This document shows, in pieces, positions 32,729-60,900 of a stretch of DNA of 64,000 nt (its first letter is position 1; every line of letters begins with the position of its first letter). The stretch comes from Membranipora membranacea (lineage: Eukaryota > Bryozoa > Gymnolaemata > Cheilostomatida > Membraniporidae). The position numbers were made by a program, and so were the translations under genes. Below the pieces are notes generated by a model. It was not told where the DNA came from, ran no database searches, and saw only the letters and a program-made list of their open reading frames with translations. The DNA lies in contig OU612067.1 of NCBI GenBank assembly GCA_914767715.1, positions 22,478,162 to 22,542,161 of the forward strand, in the 5' to 3' direction.

Positions 32729-34238
32729 ACACCTGCACTGCGAGACGCAGAGTGGTACTCCGGGTTGGAAGTTCGCCCGCAGAGACCTTCTGATTGCTGG
32801 GTCTACCAACTTGTCATGTATGATCTTCACTAAGAATAATAAAAACTAATGCACAAAATACAAGATGACAATCTGTTATGAAATAAACTTTACCTGAATT
32901 TCAATCCTGAAAGTCAGTTGGCTATAACTCCTTGGTTATATTGAATGACTGTTAACCAGAAAATGGATCATCCTTACGGCTAAGGCTTGCAGGCGCTGTC
33001 GCGCAAATATTGCCACACCTTACTAAAAGTGTAAGCAAACCTGTTTATAATGCAAGCATCCAGTCGTCACAGCCAACAAAAGGCACTTGATTTTTTATTG
33101 GCTGTACTATCAGCTTTAGTATAGGCTTTTGTAAAAACTTTTATATGGGCTTTTGTTAAGGCTTTTGTGTAGGCTTTGATTTGCTTTAGTTTGACTTATG
33201 TATGCCTGCAGCCTACAATCTATTCAATAATAAATAAACTGCATAGCTGCGAAGATGAAATAGTATAGTTAGTAATGTGTTTGTGGAATACAAACACAAA
33301 ATTCCCCCCCCCCCCCCATCCAGTCATCATTTTCATTCATTAAATCGTATAGATCAAACTCAAGACTCTGAGCTAAGACAGCTAGAAGGTGAAAAGTTTT
33401 GTGCGAACATATTATTGCGCTGGTACAGCACTAGATTTGGATGAAAAAGGGGGAAAATTTATACATTTATACAAAGAAGTGCTAAGAATTTTTCAGTGTT
33501 GTTTTTCATGAAGTTTTTAAATTAAATGTTGGCTTTTCCGTCACAACAAAACAAAAACCTTTGTTTGCATGAGTCATCAATATACCTAATATAAGCTTAC
33601 TTACATATAACATCTGTGATGAGCTTCGCCGTTTGTCTGCAGCCTCACCAACAGTTTGTACATGGTTATCAATGGCTCGATGTAAAATTGTAGGACAACG
33701 AATCGTATACTGAGATCAAGTGATCTCGCTAACTTTCAATACAATGACAACGATCTAATGAGTGAAGCCCATAGTTTATCCCTAACTCTATGGTGAAGCC
33801 ACAGGTTGAACACTATTTGCTGTCAGTGTATTTGGGAGAAGCTTACTTCTTGTGGTCGTTACTGAATTATACAACATTATTGCAAATTACTTCTCAGTAA
33901 AATCACTGACAGAAAAACTAAACTACCAGGTAACTGTTATCCTTTGATAAAACTGTGAAATCAGTCATCAGCATGTAAATCAAAACAAATTTACACTGCG
34001 TTTGTAACTGCTTCCTTACTGATGTAAGCGAGGGATGCAGAATTAACGTACGAACCTCGATGCTTTGAGCTGAAAATGGTGTGCTCAAAATTCACACCAA
34101 CAGGAAAAAGACAAGTAAAAAGTTATTGACTGTAATAATATTATTTTTTGATATTATATATTTAAGTATTAACAATCATTACTACCATTATGTATATGTC
34201 AGGCAACTCATATAATCAGTCAGTCAAAATTGCAGGTC

Positions 34239-37200
34239 TCATGTTCCCTGTTTGGCTGCTTTTCTAGCTAGATACCTCTCTCTAGCACTCATCACAGACT
34301 CTGTGTCATTTCTTTTGCTAAAGCGACCCTTCTTTTCAGTAGATTCATTAATGTACATTTTATCTTCTGCAGTCGAATCGGCTGTGTCAGTAGGAGGCGC
34401 TTCAGAACTTTTAGGTATAGGTGACCGCGATTGTCGACGCCTACCATCTACAATATGAAATACAAGCTTATGTATTTCCTAGTCATACAAACTTGGGGCT
34501 TTCGCTTCTGATATAAAGTCATCGGCTACAAGAAATTCAATTCCGTGCCGCCTCAACAAAAGAGACTTACATGGGGTACCAGCGCGATTGTTCTCGATGA
34601 GTTTCGGCCATTTGATTGCTACAGATTGGTATTCATGATTTTAAATGAATGCAAGATTTAGCACTAAGGTAAAATCCTGAATGCGTTAAATGAAAGGAAG
34701 TATTGGTATTGCATAGCATATTATATGATATTATTATTTTATCACATATCAAGTGAAAGGTAACCATTAATAGTAGGATAATGTTAGACCTAGCTAGAAC
34801 TACGTAATTTATGCGCTTTCGCCCACACAACTTCCCTGTATAGAACAATGGATGTAGAATAAAGGCGCCAAGTTGATGAGCCACGCATTCCATAGTTGGG
34901 TGTGGACTATGCTGTGTCTACCCCCAAGTGCTAAAGGGAGTTTTAAAAATCCCAAAACAACGTAACACAGACACTGCAGCTAGGGGGGCTGCCGGGCGAT
35001 GGAGGGGGGGGGGGCAAAAGTTTGGGGGATCATACTACATCTAAACAAACCTTTGTGTTTCTTCTCGTCTCTATCTGTGTCCCTGTGTACCTGTATCTCT
35101 TTTTCTTTACCATCACTCTCTGCTCTGTAAGCCAATAAGGTTAAAGGTTAGGTCTATCTTACGTCAAGGACAACAAACAAGGGTCAGGATATCACTGGAG
35201 CTGTCAGTACACTAATATATAATATCTTTATACACCATAAGTAAAAAATCATACAGCTGTTTCTTTGCCAATGGAACAAAAGATGCAATCAGATTTGCTG
35301 GCTGTGTTTGCAGTAACATATAGCCAAGAAATACAACAGCAAGCGTGGTTTAATCATGCCCAGGTTTATCGAACGCATTGGTTAAAATTCTCGAAGGTAT
35401 TTTTTGGAAAGAAGCAGGCAAGGTGGGCGGTTTTGCTGTGAAACTCTGTTTTCCGACACAATTATTGTGGACAAGTCGGGAGGAGGGGAGAAGGGGAGGG
35501 GTGTGTATCATATAAGTACAGGCGTCGATCTGGTTAAGGTTCTGTATCTGGACTTGTCCGACCAAGAGGTTAAGTATTTTAGTCAGGAAAAGTCCTTAGG
35601 CTAGCGTCTCCAATCACACGGCTCCATCATCTTAAACTCAACAATGCTCTTCTTAATATAAAGTCCAGACTTAGGCCTAGACCATCAATGTACTCCATAT
35701 TGATATATATAAAAAGGCCTACCTGTGTCTATCTGATCTATGTTTGTCATGAGATTTTTGTCGATGTGATTGTCTGTCTTTATCTTCCCTTCTCTCTCCC
35801 TCCCTGTGAGATTTCGAGCTATTTTTCACCCTGTCACTACTATGTGACCTAGACCGAGATCTTGGTCGACCTGTTTTGTTTTGGGGCAGACTGTCTTCTT
35901 CTGAATTCCGACGCCTGTACTGCCTACAAAGATATATAATTGCAGGCTAAGTAGACTAATAATATTAGTCATACAAGTATTTGATGATTATAGTGATCCA
36001 TAAGTGAGTGAAGTCTGTCTTGACAAGCTTTATTAGTGGAGGGGGGGGAGGGAACTTCTCACAACAACAACAACATAAAGTGAGAGCTACACATTGACAT
36101 TCATCAGATTTACTCTGATCCCAATTCTTTTTGACCTTTGGTCTTTGTGTAGTCTGAGCCCCCAAGACTTTGCCCTCCGCCCGACGGCCCCCCAGCAACG
36201 GGAAAGTCTGAGAACAATGCAGAATGATACAAGTTATAAAGGGGTAATCTAAAACTGTGATATCTATTGAATTCTATTCATGCCACCTACTATATTGCTC
36301 CAGGTATGAGAGTTTTCCAGTCAGACTTTGGGAAAAGTAGCCTCATGTTTGGGCAATACTCATGAGCAGAGATATTCACTGCTAAGTACTGAAAAAAAAT
36401 CTCAGCCAGAAATCATTTTATTTTGAATAAGGGCAGTCATTCATGACATTGACAAAAGGTCATACAATGTTATATTATTCGACCCTTAGGCTATTGAAGT
36501 AACACTAATGAAGAAGTAATGAGAGAAAAACTCGAAGCAAATCCTTCAAAGAGAATAGTCTAGTCTTTGGGTAGTCTTCAACCTTACCTTTTTGTATCTT
36601 TTTTAGGACTGTCAGCCTCTTTTTCTTGTTTGACCTTTATCTCCACCTGATTTTTGTCTTCTGTAGCCAATTTTGCATCAGGCTCTGAACCCAAAGTCTG
36701 TTTATAGAGATTACGATAAAATCCAGACATATCCGACTGCTTCAGAACGTCTAAAGCATCTACAACAAAGTGATGATATATTAAAATAAATCTTGCTGCT
36801 AAATGGCAACTCAAATTGGGTAAGTATTGCAGTATGTAATTTCATTTATTTTTGTTTATTATGTTTTGAGGCAGATGAGAAATCTGGAGGAGATTAAGAG
36901 CCAAACATCTAACACTAGGGTCTGTAATAATGGGCGAACACCCAGCTTTATTTATGTAAAATGACATAATTTTTCTCAACATACCCACAGGGGTATGTAC
37001 AGTTTTCAAAATGTAAAGAGTTTTACTTGACCTGGGCACAGCCCATCTCTACTCTTAACTCAAGTCGTTGTTAGTTTAGTATGTTTTTGACAAGTCTAAG
37101 TGCTCAGACTGCTGTGATTGAGATTTGATTGATTATTGAATGCCACAAACTTTGAACTTGCTGCCAACTGAAACTTAGAACTTAAGGCTACATAAAGAAC

Positions 37201-40200
37201 AGCGAGGCCTTACCTTCCAATGCCTCCTTTCGTTTCTCCTCCTCTTCTAAAGCTTGCAATTCAGCCATCTTCTTTTTATACGCTGATGTCACAAATTTCT
37301 CTTTGTCTTCAAATTCATCACCCTCCGCTTCACGTTCCTGTGAGAGAAAATATTGAAATAAATATATATAGTGTTGGACTGTTAAGGTTCTTATTTTATC
37401 AGCCTGATGTTGATAATGGCGTCATGTCATGGGCAGCTTCATCATAACAATTTGACAGAAAGCTACCTCCTCAGTAGACTATATTCCAATGAGTAAATTT
37501 CTCTGAAAATATCATCGTAATCTTGACTGGGCATGTAGTTCACTGATAAACTAGGCTATCTTTACCACATAGGAGATGTAGTAACGCTGAGTATCTTTCA
37601 TGGGTGACTTTGATTTGCACATGTGCAAGAACAATGAGTATCGCTGGGGTTCTGATAGCAATATTGGTCAGGAAGAATGAGACACCCCCATGTATGCATT
37701 GGTAATCAAAATTAGCAAATAGTGACAGCAGACGACGCCATTTCTACATGTATGGGAAAGAGCAGCCACCAGAGAGGGTGGCTAATCGAATGGCTTTGGA
37801 ATTACGAGACTCAATTTTGCAGTGATCAGCTCATGCCTCAGAGCTGCGCATGCGCAGAATGTGAAAAAAAGTAGCGGGCATGTTAATCATTTTTTGTTAG
37901 CAGCTTTTCAGCTGAATACACTTGGTTGTGTCATTGAGCTACACAATTTTTTACATACAACATACATACATACATACACATTTAATTATAACCACAACAT
38001 CAAGCTCAGCGCTGTTGTTAGTGGCATAACATCACGACAAGAGTTCAAAAACCCTAAACTAGGACATCCGTCTGTAGAACACAGGTTGTGAATCTACAAG
38101 AATAATCTGCTTTTCTGAATAGGGAGACCCGTAATGCTCAGTAACTTGAAAAAAAGCAGACAGCTATGGACATTGACCTTCATATAAACAGGAGTTATCA
38201 AGTATGAGATAATCTTGAACACCTTCTGTACTTGCTGATAAGTAGGGCTTCCACGGTTATAGTGCTGGGATAGCGTTAATATTATCAAACATAGAGAGTG
38301 GTTTGAAACAGACTTACAGATAAGGATACCTACAGCATAGACCTTAATTATATTATATAATCATTCAGTCATTATGTGCCAGCCTCATACCTTTTGTACT
38401 TTCTTCTCTGATCTTCTTTCATGCTCCTTCTGTCTCTTTTCAGCTGCCTTCATCAGCCCTCCAATGTATCTAGACTGTCAATATAAGCATAAGTCATATT
38501 CAATTATTGCTGCACGCCTTAATTGTGCTGCGTTGACTTTTCTCGGAAATCATAGCAATGTGACTCTTCGTGTACGATCAATGGAATCTTACTTGATTCC
38601 AAGAGCTGACATATTGCTAGAGTGTATGGATCAATTTGGGAAATTGCTTTTTCTATATGCATCACTGCAAGGTGCTTGGAGTTTCCTGGTCACTATACGA
38701 AAAATCACCTGCTCTTTAGGAGTTATTCTCTCTTTGACATGAAAGTTCAGAGAGTTGACAACTCCATAGAGCAAATAAAATATAGAGCAGTTGTGTCCAA
38801 ACTTCAGCCCCTTGTATGAAGTGTTCAGTCAGGTAGTGATTTTTATTCAAAATCTTGGGTTCATCATGATAACTGATTAAGTAGAAAGAGTGATTAATTT
38901 ATTTTGATATTTCTTTGGTTCAACTCCCTCATTTGTTCAACTATACTTGTCATTATCTCTTGGTAGATGTCGGGCTAAAAGTAGAGGGTTACATCATTCA
39001 AATGTTTAGGCATCGTTGAGTAGCGTGATGTGCCTACACTGTCTACATGGCACATACATACTGTGATTTCCGGATGGCCAACTATCTTGAATGTTGCCCG
39101 GAACCTAGAGACTGGCCTCATTGTATTTCAGGACAAGAAGACAGTTTCATTTCCTATGATTTTTTTTCAACAGGTTTCGGATACCTACCTTCTTTTCTAC
39201 GGAATCTTTAGAATGGTTGAGTTTTTGTTTGTATTGTTCCTTTTCTGCGTTCTTCATGTCATCGTACAATTCATCGTAACAATAGACATTTGGGTCATCA
39301 GCCAGCGCTTTATCAATCTCCATTTGTGTCTAAATGAAGAGAAATTATGTCATTATCTAATGCTGTCATTAAAAATAAGTTGTCTTATGATTGCAATGTC
39401 ACCGAACTTCGTTAAGCTTATATGCTGATCTTATTATCACAGCAAACATTGAAGCAAGGAGTCGTTTAGTATGACTCATTAATATGATTGTGTAAGAATC
39501 TGGTTTCTCAGTCTAATTTAGGGTACTGCCCTAGACTCATTAACAGCCTTTGACCCAGTAAATCAACCAGTTGATTCACCATGTTGGGGACCAATAAAAT
39601 TTACCAGAGATGGTATCTGAGAGTTTGCTGCAGACATGAACAAGACGTGCCTCAAGTCTCTCACCAAATTCGCACACTGATTGGCTAAATGAATGACTAA
39701 AAAAGCAAGAGATTTGAGCCAAGTGAATGTGAGTAGTTTGTCAGAAAAGGCCTCTTGCTCATTCTCATTCAAAAACTTGCTGGTCATTATATTTGATTGT
39801 GAAGATATTTTCTTACTGTAGGGAAACTGATGATCATCTTTATTTTACCTGTCTTTTGGTTTGATTTTTCTGTGAGGTGAGATTAATTTCTTTGTTGACA
39901 GCCGCCATCCCATCCTACATAAGACAAGATAACTGGTTGTGGTAATATACAAATACGACAAAGCTGAGGGGCGAGCGGGGGTGGAGTCTCAGTGATTCTT
40001 AAAACAGATAGAAGATAGATTAGGCCTATCTCTCCACATGACCTACATTTTAAATTGGAAACTGAGATCAGAACATCAAAATTGCAAATAGGTTTTTACA
40101 ATTTTTTAAGAGGCATGTGTTGTATCAGTTTCAATACTTCGAAATCCTGCAGCACATTTAGACATAAAAATAATCATTATCAAGTCTAGGGTCGTCGGTC

Positions 40201-40518
40201 GCCTTTACTCAGTACAGTCTAATATTAAAATATGAGGGGGGGGGGCTCAAGTCGAGTAGGGTGAGATGAGCTTTACCTCTTCACTATCACTGTCGAATAT
40301 ACTGGCTTTCTTGAGGGGAACTGCTGCATCTTTGCTCTTCTTAGGAAGCCTAATAAGACCATATCTACAAAGAGGGATAGAATAAATATAATAGAATAAC
40401 AGAATGAATAATATACAAATGCTGCATCCCTAAAGCAATGAAGAGGGAGTTCATTCATTGCCTCAAGAGTCAAGTCAATAAATTTAATATCACAAACTTA
40501 CTTGCCTCCCGATTGATC
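34239..40518 (-). CDS. NSRP1: Nuclear speckle splicing regulatory protein 1 homologue
   Basis: Minus-strand exons: 40502-40518 (17-nt microexon), 40277-40364, 39849-39914, 39189-39329, 38391-38474, 37214-37337, 36588-36759, 35723-35923, 35051-35124, 34239-34447. They join in frame with GT..AG signals to about 390 residues. NSRP1 (CCDC55) is a nuclear-speckle protein that influences alternative splice-site choice. Family blocks seen in order: GGKYGLI..PKK and an acidic FDSDSEE; IDKALADDPNVYCYDELYDD; RYIGGLMKAAEKR with a long charged coiled coil; FVTSAYKKKM; LDVLKQSDMSGFYRNLYKQ; an RS/RD-rich region (RPRSRSRSHSSDR); and near the C-terminus KRNDTESVMSARERYLARKA. It is shorter than the human protein (about 560 aa), mostly in the RS region. 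The initiator exon was not found: just before the microexon the only in-frame ATG is followed by TAG, which I read as its splice acceptor. Confidence 0.9.
34981..35037 (+). mobile_element. G-rich micro-element, copy 2
   Basis: TAGGGGGGCTGCCGGGCGAT opens it, a G12 run forms the core and CATACTA ends it. Related to 336-391. Confidence 0.5.
36150..36195 (-). mobile_element. G-rich micro-element, copy 3
   Basis: Reads TAGTCTGAGCCCCCAAGACT on the plus strand, the complement of the family's 3' end, followed by CCGCCCGACGGCCCCCC. It sits in an NSRP1 intron. Confidence 0.5.
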
Positions 40519-40519
40519 C

Positions 40520-42732
40520 TAGGAGCCAGTTCGAGGCATATGGGAACACATAACAAAACAGCTAATGTGTTTTTAGCTCCCTGTTTATTATGTAGCACTA
40601 TCATAATATAATTAAAAATATTATTTGTTATTAGAATATACATTATTTATACTGTTACTCTTTGATGATATGATCAGCAATCAGCATACATAGGTTGCAT
40701 ATAAACCATTGTATAATGAATAAAAAAAGCATATCAGCTAATATATCCTCCCTGAAGAGAGAGCTCATTGATCATTTGAATGAAAAAAGTGTTGAGGAGC
40801 TTGCAAATCATGAAACAAATTAGGAAAGTTACTTTTTTGAGGGGGCTGCCATCTTTTTGCATTGATAACCAAAGTTCTACTTCAAGACTTATATTCAGTT
40901 GCATCATTTACTTAAAAATAGATCAGTAATAGAAAAAGCAATAGTTGAAAAGAAAATACACTGACATCTAACAATTATGAACGTGAATTCTGCACATTTA
41001 TCATCATTAGATGATTGGTGATCATTGCTCTGAATACAACCAAGGAGCACAGCATAAACATTACCAGGTAATGACTAATACTCGTAAAACTACACTATAA
41101 ACACTGACATCAATTCTTAGGACATGTCACAAGTGTTTTCAAACTCCTTGCTTGAAACAACACAGGTGTGTAGAGATTAGTTATCTTCAATTATATATTA
41201 TCAAAACTAGAGATCAGTTGTGTTATTCATGTACTGTACTGTAGGAAGGTTCAAGGTAAGGCCTGCCTACCACCCCAACATAATAATACATACACAGACA
41301 GAGTGAGAGTTGATTACATAACCTAATATTAATTAACAAACAAGTACAGACTGTCTGTGAGTATGACATGAAATTATGTAACTTAGTGTTGATATTGAAC
41401 TAAGCAATTGGGTGTCTTACTCATTTAAACTGTGTACAGCAGTACAGCACAGAAAATATATTTACAGTAAAGTGAGTGTGTTGCTGAATTTGATCAGTGA
41501 GAATGATTTGGAGAATAGATAAATATTTAGGTAAATTTATGAATTTGGAAAGTAAAACTTGTCTTTCTGTACAATAAATAAGCAGAAGTTTCCTAGTGAG
41601 TGTCTAGCTGCCGGCCTACTACTCTACTTTTGACATTCTGGCCTGGGTTTGTCCTGGCAACGGTCAATGATTGACTGTCACATATACTTTTCCTTACTAG
41701 GGATCCTTATCAGAGGTTGGGTACTTGAAACAAGGGGGTCCTTAGGACTTACATGCCTTTACTCTGCCAGAACATTGGTATCAACCTGAAGTGGTTGATA
41801 CTGGACATTGGCAAAGTTACGGCATGCAAGTCACAGGGGCCCATGCTTGAACCATACTTTCATTTCACCTGTTTTACCTACGTAAAGTGTGCTTGTTTAC
41901 ATCTGGTTACTCGTTCTTGTTGGCCAAAGTGTTGACTCTGATCCACAAGTTGGATGCTATATTGCCACAATCTGGCTGTGCAACAAAATTGTGAGTCTGG
42001 TGGGGTTCAGCTTTGATGTTTCTTAAATAAAGTTTAAGTTAGTAATTTGTTGTAGGCCTGACAGTGTGACTTTAAATAATCATTACAATCACCCTCTTCA
42101 TTCATGACCCTCACCAACGCTTATCAAACCTCGTGCCATCTAGACAGAGTCAACATCGACACTCTGCTAGGATGACTGACACTTAAATAAAGGGACACAG
42201 AAAATACAGCATGAGTAGGCTAACACAGTTTTTTGAACTCCCTTCTTTTATCAAAGACATTTCAAATACATATCGATTTAAGTTTTTGCTTTATATATAA
42301 CACTCGCTCTTATCATGATAGCCATGTCAACATGTACCATATGGAGCGGTAAAAACAGAGTAGATATTTATCTATTGACGTCAAAAATTGCGGCCACATA
42401 ACTTTCAGTGCACAAGGTATATCGGTACTGCCTCTTCTCCTCATGGAGACGAAGCAGTGAATGGGCTCTCAGTCCACACCACTTTAGTGTAGACTATTTA
42501 TGAATGATTAGCAGGCGTGAAAATTGATTGTCACTTCAGTTTGCTTAATGCGGAAGCTATACTTTATGGCAGGTTTTCAGGTGTTCAATACATTCTGCTC
42601 ACATATATCTATATCATGCTGACTGATTTAGATTACTACAACTTTGCAAGCACAAGGGGCCATGTCTAATATTTATAAAGTATTCTAATATTGATCATGA
42701 GTCTGTCAATGCAGTATTTTTATCATCTTACA
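40520..42732. other. Spacer between divergent NSRP1 and copine genes
   Basis: Must hold the 5' ends of both genes. It includes a palindromic MITE at 41,731-41,844. No TATA box or coding exon could be assigned. Confidence 0.4.
41731..41844. mobile_element. Small palindromic MITE (copy 2)
   Basis: Related to 3,244-3,331: shared GGACTTACATG near the left end, CTGGACATTGGCAAAGT in the right arm and GGGGCCCATG at the right tip. The centre (TATCAACC..GGTTGATA) is itself palindromic. Confidence 0.65.
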
Positions 42733-42772
42733 GATAGTCAATATTACCAAGGAGTAAGAAACTATAACTCCA

Positions 42773-56672
<13,900 letters not shown>

Positions 56673-57382
56673 CCTGTGATAGAGTCCATACAATAACCCC
56701 TGACTTTGGTAACATTTCTACGCTATTGCTGCTTCGCATCAAAGCTTGTTTCAACGGCTTCACTAGGGACAGCTGATCAATGATAATGATCTACACTTGA
56801 ACTGATTCCTCTGAGTCTATTGATCATAAAGGCCTGGCCTGGCCAGGTCTGGTGTGCTGAACATACATGCGTAGCTGAGCAATAATGTTATTTTGATGAA
56901 CGTCATTCACTTTTTTTAAAACTTCTTCTGCCCATTTACTTGTCAGTCTGAGAAGAGCAGTCATTGGTGTTATCATTATGGTGTTGTAGGCAACCAGCAT
57001 TTTAGAATCAAAAAGAATTATATATATATCAAAACATCCATTCTTGATTATAAGTTTACATGTACGTTAAAAAAGTTATTGTTAGTGTTTGTGTGTGACT
57101 CTTTTTCTGTTAGTAGTTAGATAGTTAGGTGGCACAGACCAATATAATGAACTCAATTATGTTTTGTATTTTTTTACTCATTTTCATGTTACTGCTGGTC
57201 ATACATTGCGGTCTGACATCCCTAGTCAAATGGTATTGACGCTAGCACCGCTCAGAGATTAATACTTGGAATACGTTTTCATATTTAGCCTGTTATTACA
57301 TAATCAGTTTTAATGTTTCTGTCTTTCTCTCATACTGATATTTAGAACTTCTTGGTTCTTAAGATTACGATGTAAAATTTAT

Positions 57383-57388
57383 AATAAA
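57383..57388 (+). terminator. Polyadenylation signal of copine
   Basis: AATAAA about 0.7 kb past the copine stop codon, followed by T-rich sequence. It would give a 3' UTR of normal length. Confidence 0.55.
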
Positions 57389-57804
57389 GTGATCTTACTA
57401 TTTCCCTCATTTATCCTCCATGATTGCAACAACCCTTTCTCCTGTTCGTCAATAGATCTTTTTTTAATTTGATCAATCCGAAGAGTTACTCCTTGATCAA
57501 ACAACTCATACTTTTATTCCAATGAACTCCCTCTCTTACATGATACATCATGCAAAGTTTGAGCTGATTTGAGTCCTCTGAACTCTTGTTCACCACTGAT
57601 ATCCAGAAACAAGAGCATAGTGTAGCCAATGAACTCAATTCATTGGTATTGCTTTGCATTTACCCATCGAGCAGTTTAGAAGTTGTCTTCCCTTAATAGG
57701 TTATGTCTAAATCTTACAAAACAAGATCTTAGGCTGTGTATTTAATAGCCAATCACAAACAGGTATTTCAATGATAAGCCAATCAATGCAAGGCTTTTTA
57801 TCAT

Positions 57805-57812
57805 TATAAAAG
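57805..57812 (+). promoter_or_regulatory. TATA box of bleomycin hydrolase
   Basis: TATAAAAG lies 108 bp before the first ATG. A start site near 57,835 gives a leader of about 85 nt. Confidence 0.6.
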
Positions 57813-57919
57813 CAGAGAGTATGCGATTGATAAGGACACTCCTTCTGAATGCTCAAAAATCTAGCAGATCGTTATATTTACTAAGGATTGGCTCACTAAA
57901 GCATATCAGCAAAAGAACA

Positions 57920-60900
57920 ATGGCTCAAGAGACAGGTGAATATATTACCCATTTTGAAGAGAGGAGTATTTGATGTTCCTAATAGGATGGTAATCCTCAG
58001 TTAATCAGATTCAACATCCAGCCAACACCATCCCAAATCACCTCTCTGGTTTTTTGCCTGCTGTTAGTGTTATTATTGATTGAATAAAGAATTGTTTGCA
58101 ACTATTATTATAGCTGTGTTGGAGTCTACTTAGATGATTTTAAGCGTTGCTTCCTCATAATGACTAATAACATGTCAGCAAGAAGGTCTATTGACTCCTC
58201 CTGAGTCCTGAAAGGGCTGTTGCTTGGATGTGTGTCAGCAGGGTTCAGAAATTAGGCTGTCATCACAGTTTCAATTTTTAAGGTGCAACAACTTCCTGAG
58301 TTTGTGAGATTTCTGCTAAAAAGACTGAGTATGAGACACATTGTGCTTGCAATCAGTAATACTCTAGTAATTGCAGACAGCATTGCCCACATTAAATAAC
58401 GCAATTTATACCTGTTCATTTACCTAGACTACTCATTTTATGAAATAGAATTTTAATCTATGCATGTATTTCTTTCTCAAAAGGTTTACCCATGGCAGAG
58501 GTGCAGAAATGGCTGGAGGAGTACCCAACAGAGGACGCGAGAGTGATTGCGCAGAAATCTTGCACTCAGTTTGATCCTATGCTGGTTATGCGTAACAGAG
58601 ATAAAACCTATTCTCATTTCTTCAATACTAAGGTATGTACGGTAATCTGCTGGTAGGTCTAACCTGTGAACAATCATTTACACTACATCTCCCACATGAT
58701 AGTATCGTCTTACTGCCTTCCATTCTCCCTGGTCTCACTGATAATTGCCCTCTATGTAGAACTATAAGGCATATTGTTCATCAATGGTAATTTTGCTCCT
58801 TATCAGCTTTTTCCATTTAAAGATACAGGTTGTGGGTGGGGACAGGAGCTAAAACTGCGATGTGAGTGATCGAACTCTATAACAACATCTGGTTAAGTTT
58901 TTAAGAACTTTACACCACTCTAAGTGTGAAGAACATTGCCTTGCTCTAGTTGAACAGCTGCCAGGCAATGGTATTACCATAGCCAGTTATATCTTCTTTG
59001 ACAGGTTACACCGGAAGTAAAACCGGTCACAGAACAGCATAGTTCTGGGAGATGCTGGATCTTTGCCTGTCTCAATGTGATGAGGCAGCATTTCTGTAGA
59101 GAATACAAGATTGAAGAGCTGCAGTTTAGTCAAACATATCTCTTCTTCTGGGATAAGGTAAGGACACATACAAATAGGTACCCTTGAGGAGGAAAATTTT
59201 CACTATTTTGTGACCTTAGCCGATATTTACTCTTTTAGCGTACAAATATTAACCCAACCTCACAATGTGGTGGGTCGAGGTCACCCTAGTTGTTTGCATA
59301 CATTGTGGTAGAGTGAGTGCTGACGGTGTACTAGCTGGTTCAAGTACAGATTGTCTCAGTAGGGCAATCTTGTGAATGGAGGATTTACATTGTGTAAGTT
59401 TATTTCTTGCTCTATGTCAAGCCTGCTTTCTGTTTTGGGTGAATTAGGTTGTGGTTAAGCCCGGGATACGATGGAAAGCCTCAAATGTCAGCTCGTTAAT
59501 ACATTTTGCAAAATCATTTCATAACATAGTCCCCTTGTGGTAAATCAACATACTCATAACATATGTGTAACTGCCAGGGCAAGCTGCCAAATGTGGGCTG
59601 ACCTTCCCGACCCCCAGTTACCCATGGTCAAGGACGATAAAAATAGAATAAACTAATTAAAAGCATATCAGGTCAACGGAATCACATGTGGTTCACAGAT
59701 GTCTTTTATCAGATATTTTGGTCAGCAAAGTTAATGACCATCAGAGCAATGTGTCTGTATTTTCTATTTTTACTGCCTCAAAGCTGCCTATGATTTTGGC
59801 ATCTGTCAAAGATGAAGAATACTGTTGACTACAGTTCAATAATCCGTAAATTCCATAGCCCTAATGTTCATTGACAAAAAATCTACAAACCTGAAGTGGC
59901 CTGGCAAAGATCTGACAGAATTTTGATGAAAGCGAAACTCATTATAAGGCTTATCGTCATCAATCATCATCAACACCCAAAATTATGTGTTATTTTTTGC
60001 AAACACCAATGCGTTTGTTCGACTTTTTCTTCGGGGAAACTTATAGCAACAACATGATTCCACTTTCTTTCCTGTCACACAAAAACCAAAAATACCCGCA
60101 TCCTCAACTTGTTTTGCTATATTCCTGCTTTTCAACACTGTTGTGTTTTTATGCACTTGCGTCGCCTTGAATTCAACTCTTAATATATCCTGGTTAATGC
60201 TCATTAAAGTCAATATTTTAGATGTTCTCTCCTGCTCCTATAAAAACATTTATCATGGCTTAAGTTCAAGGTAACCACTCAAGGGCGCCAAGGTTGAAAA
60301 TAAAATTATCCCTTTTAACATTGGGTTGATGCAGATAACCGTTACGAAACACTCGACAAAGATAAGCTGGTTTGGTTTTAGGAGAATTGCTCAAGGGCGC
60401 CAAGGTTGAAAATGAAATTATCCGTTTTAACATTGGGTTGATGCAGATAACCGTTACGAAACACTCGACAAAGATAAGCTGGTTTGGTTTTAGGAGAATT
60501 GCATTTATCCTTCCATTTTTCCTTGTCAACCATCATCTCAGCTGTCAACATTCGGATATACTTTCAGTCCAAGATAAAATTTCATCGCCATAAGTATTAT
60601 CATTCCATCACGCCCAGACACCTACAAGGAAATATGTGGAATTGCAAAAAATCAAATTCTCTACACCTGTGGTTCTTGTTTTTTCCCGCAGGTTGAGCGT
60701 TCGAACTTTATGCTGGGATCGTTTATTAAGTTGGCTTTAGAAGGCGCTGACCATACAGATAGGACTCTTTATCACTTACTCACTCTGCCAACAAACGACG
60801 GAGGACAATGGCAGATGTTAGTTAATCTTATAGAGAAATACGGAGTTATCCCAAACGAGCAGTGGCCCAGCACATGGATGGCAGACAACTCAAGGCGTCT

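Noticed and set aside
35965-36198. 77-codon minus-strand frame near 36 kb
   Set aside because: It crosses a G-rich micro-element and a poly-C run, and lies in an NSRP1 intron.
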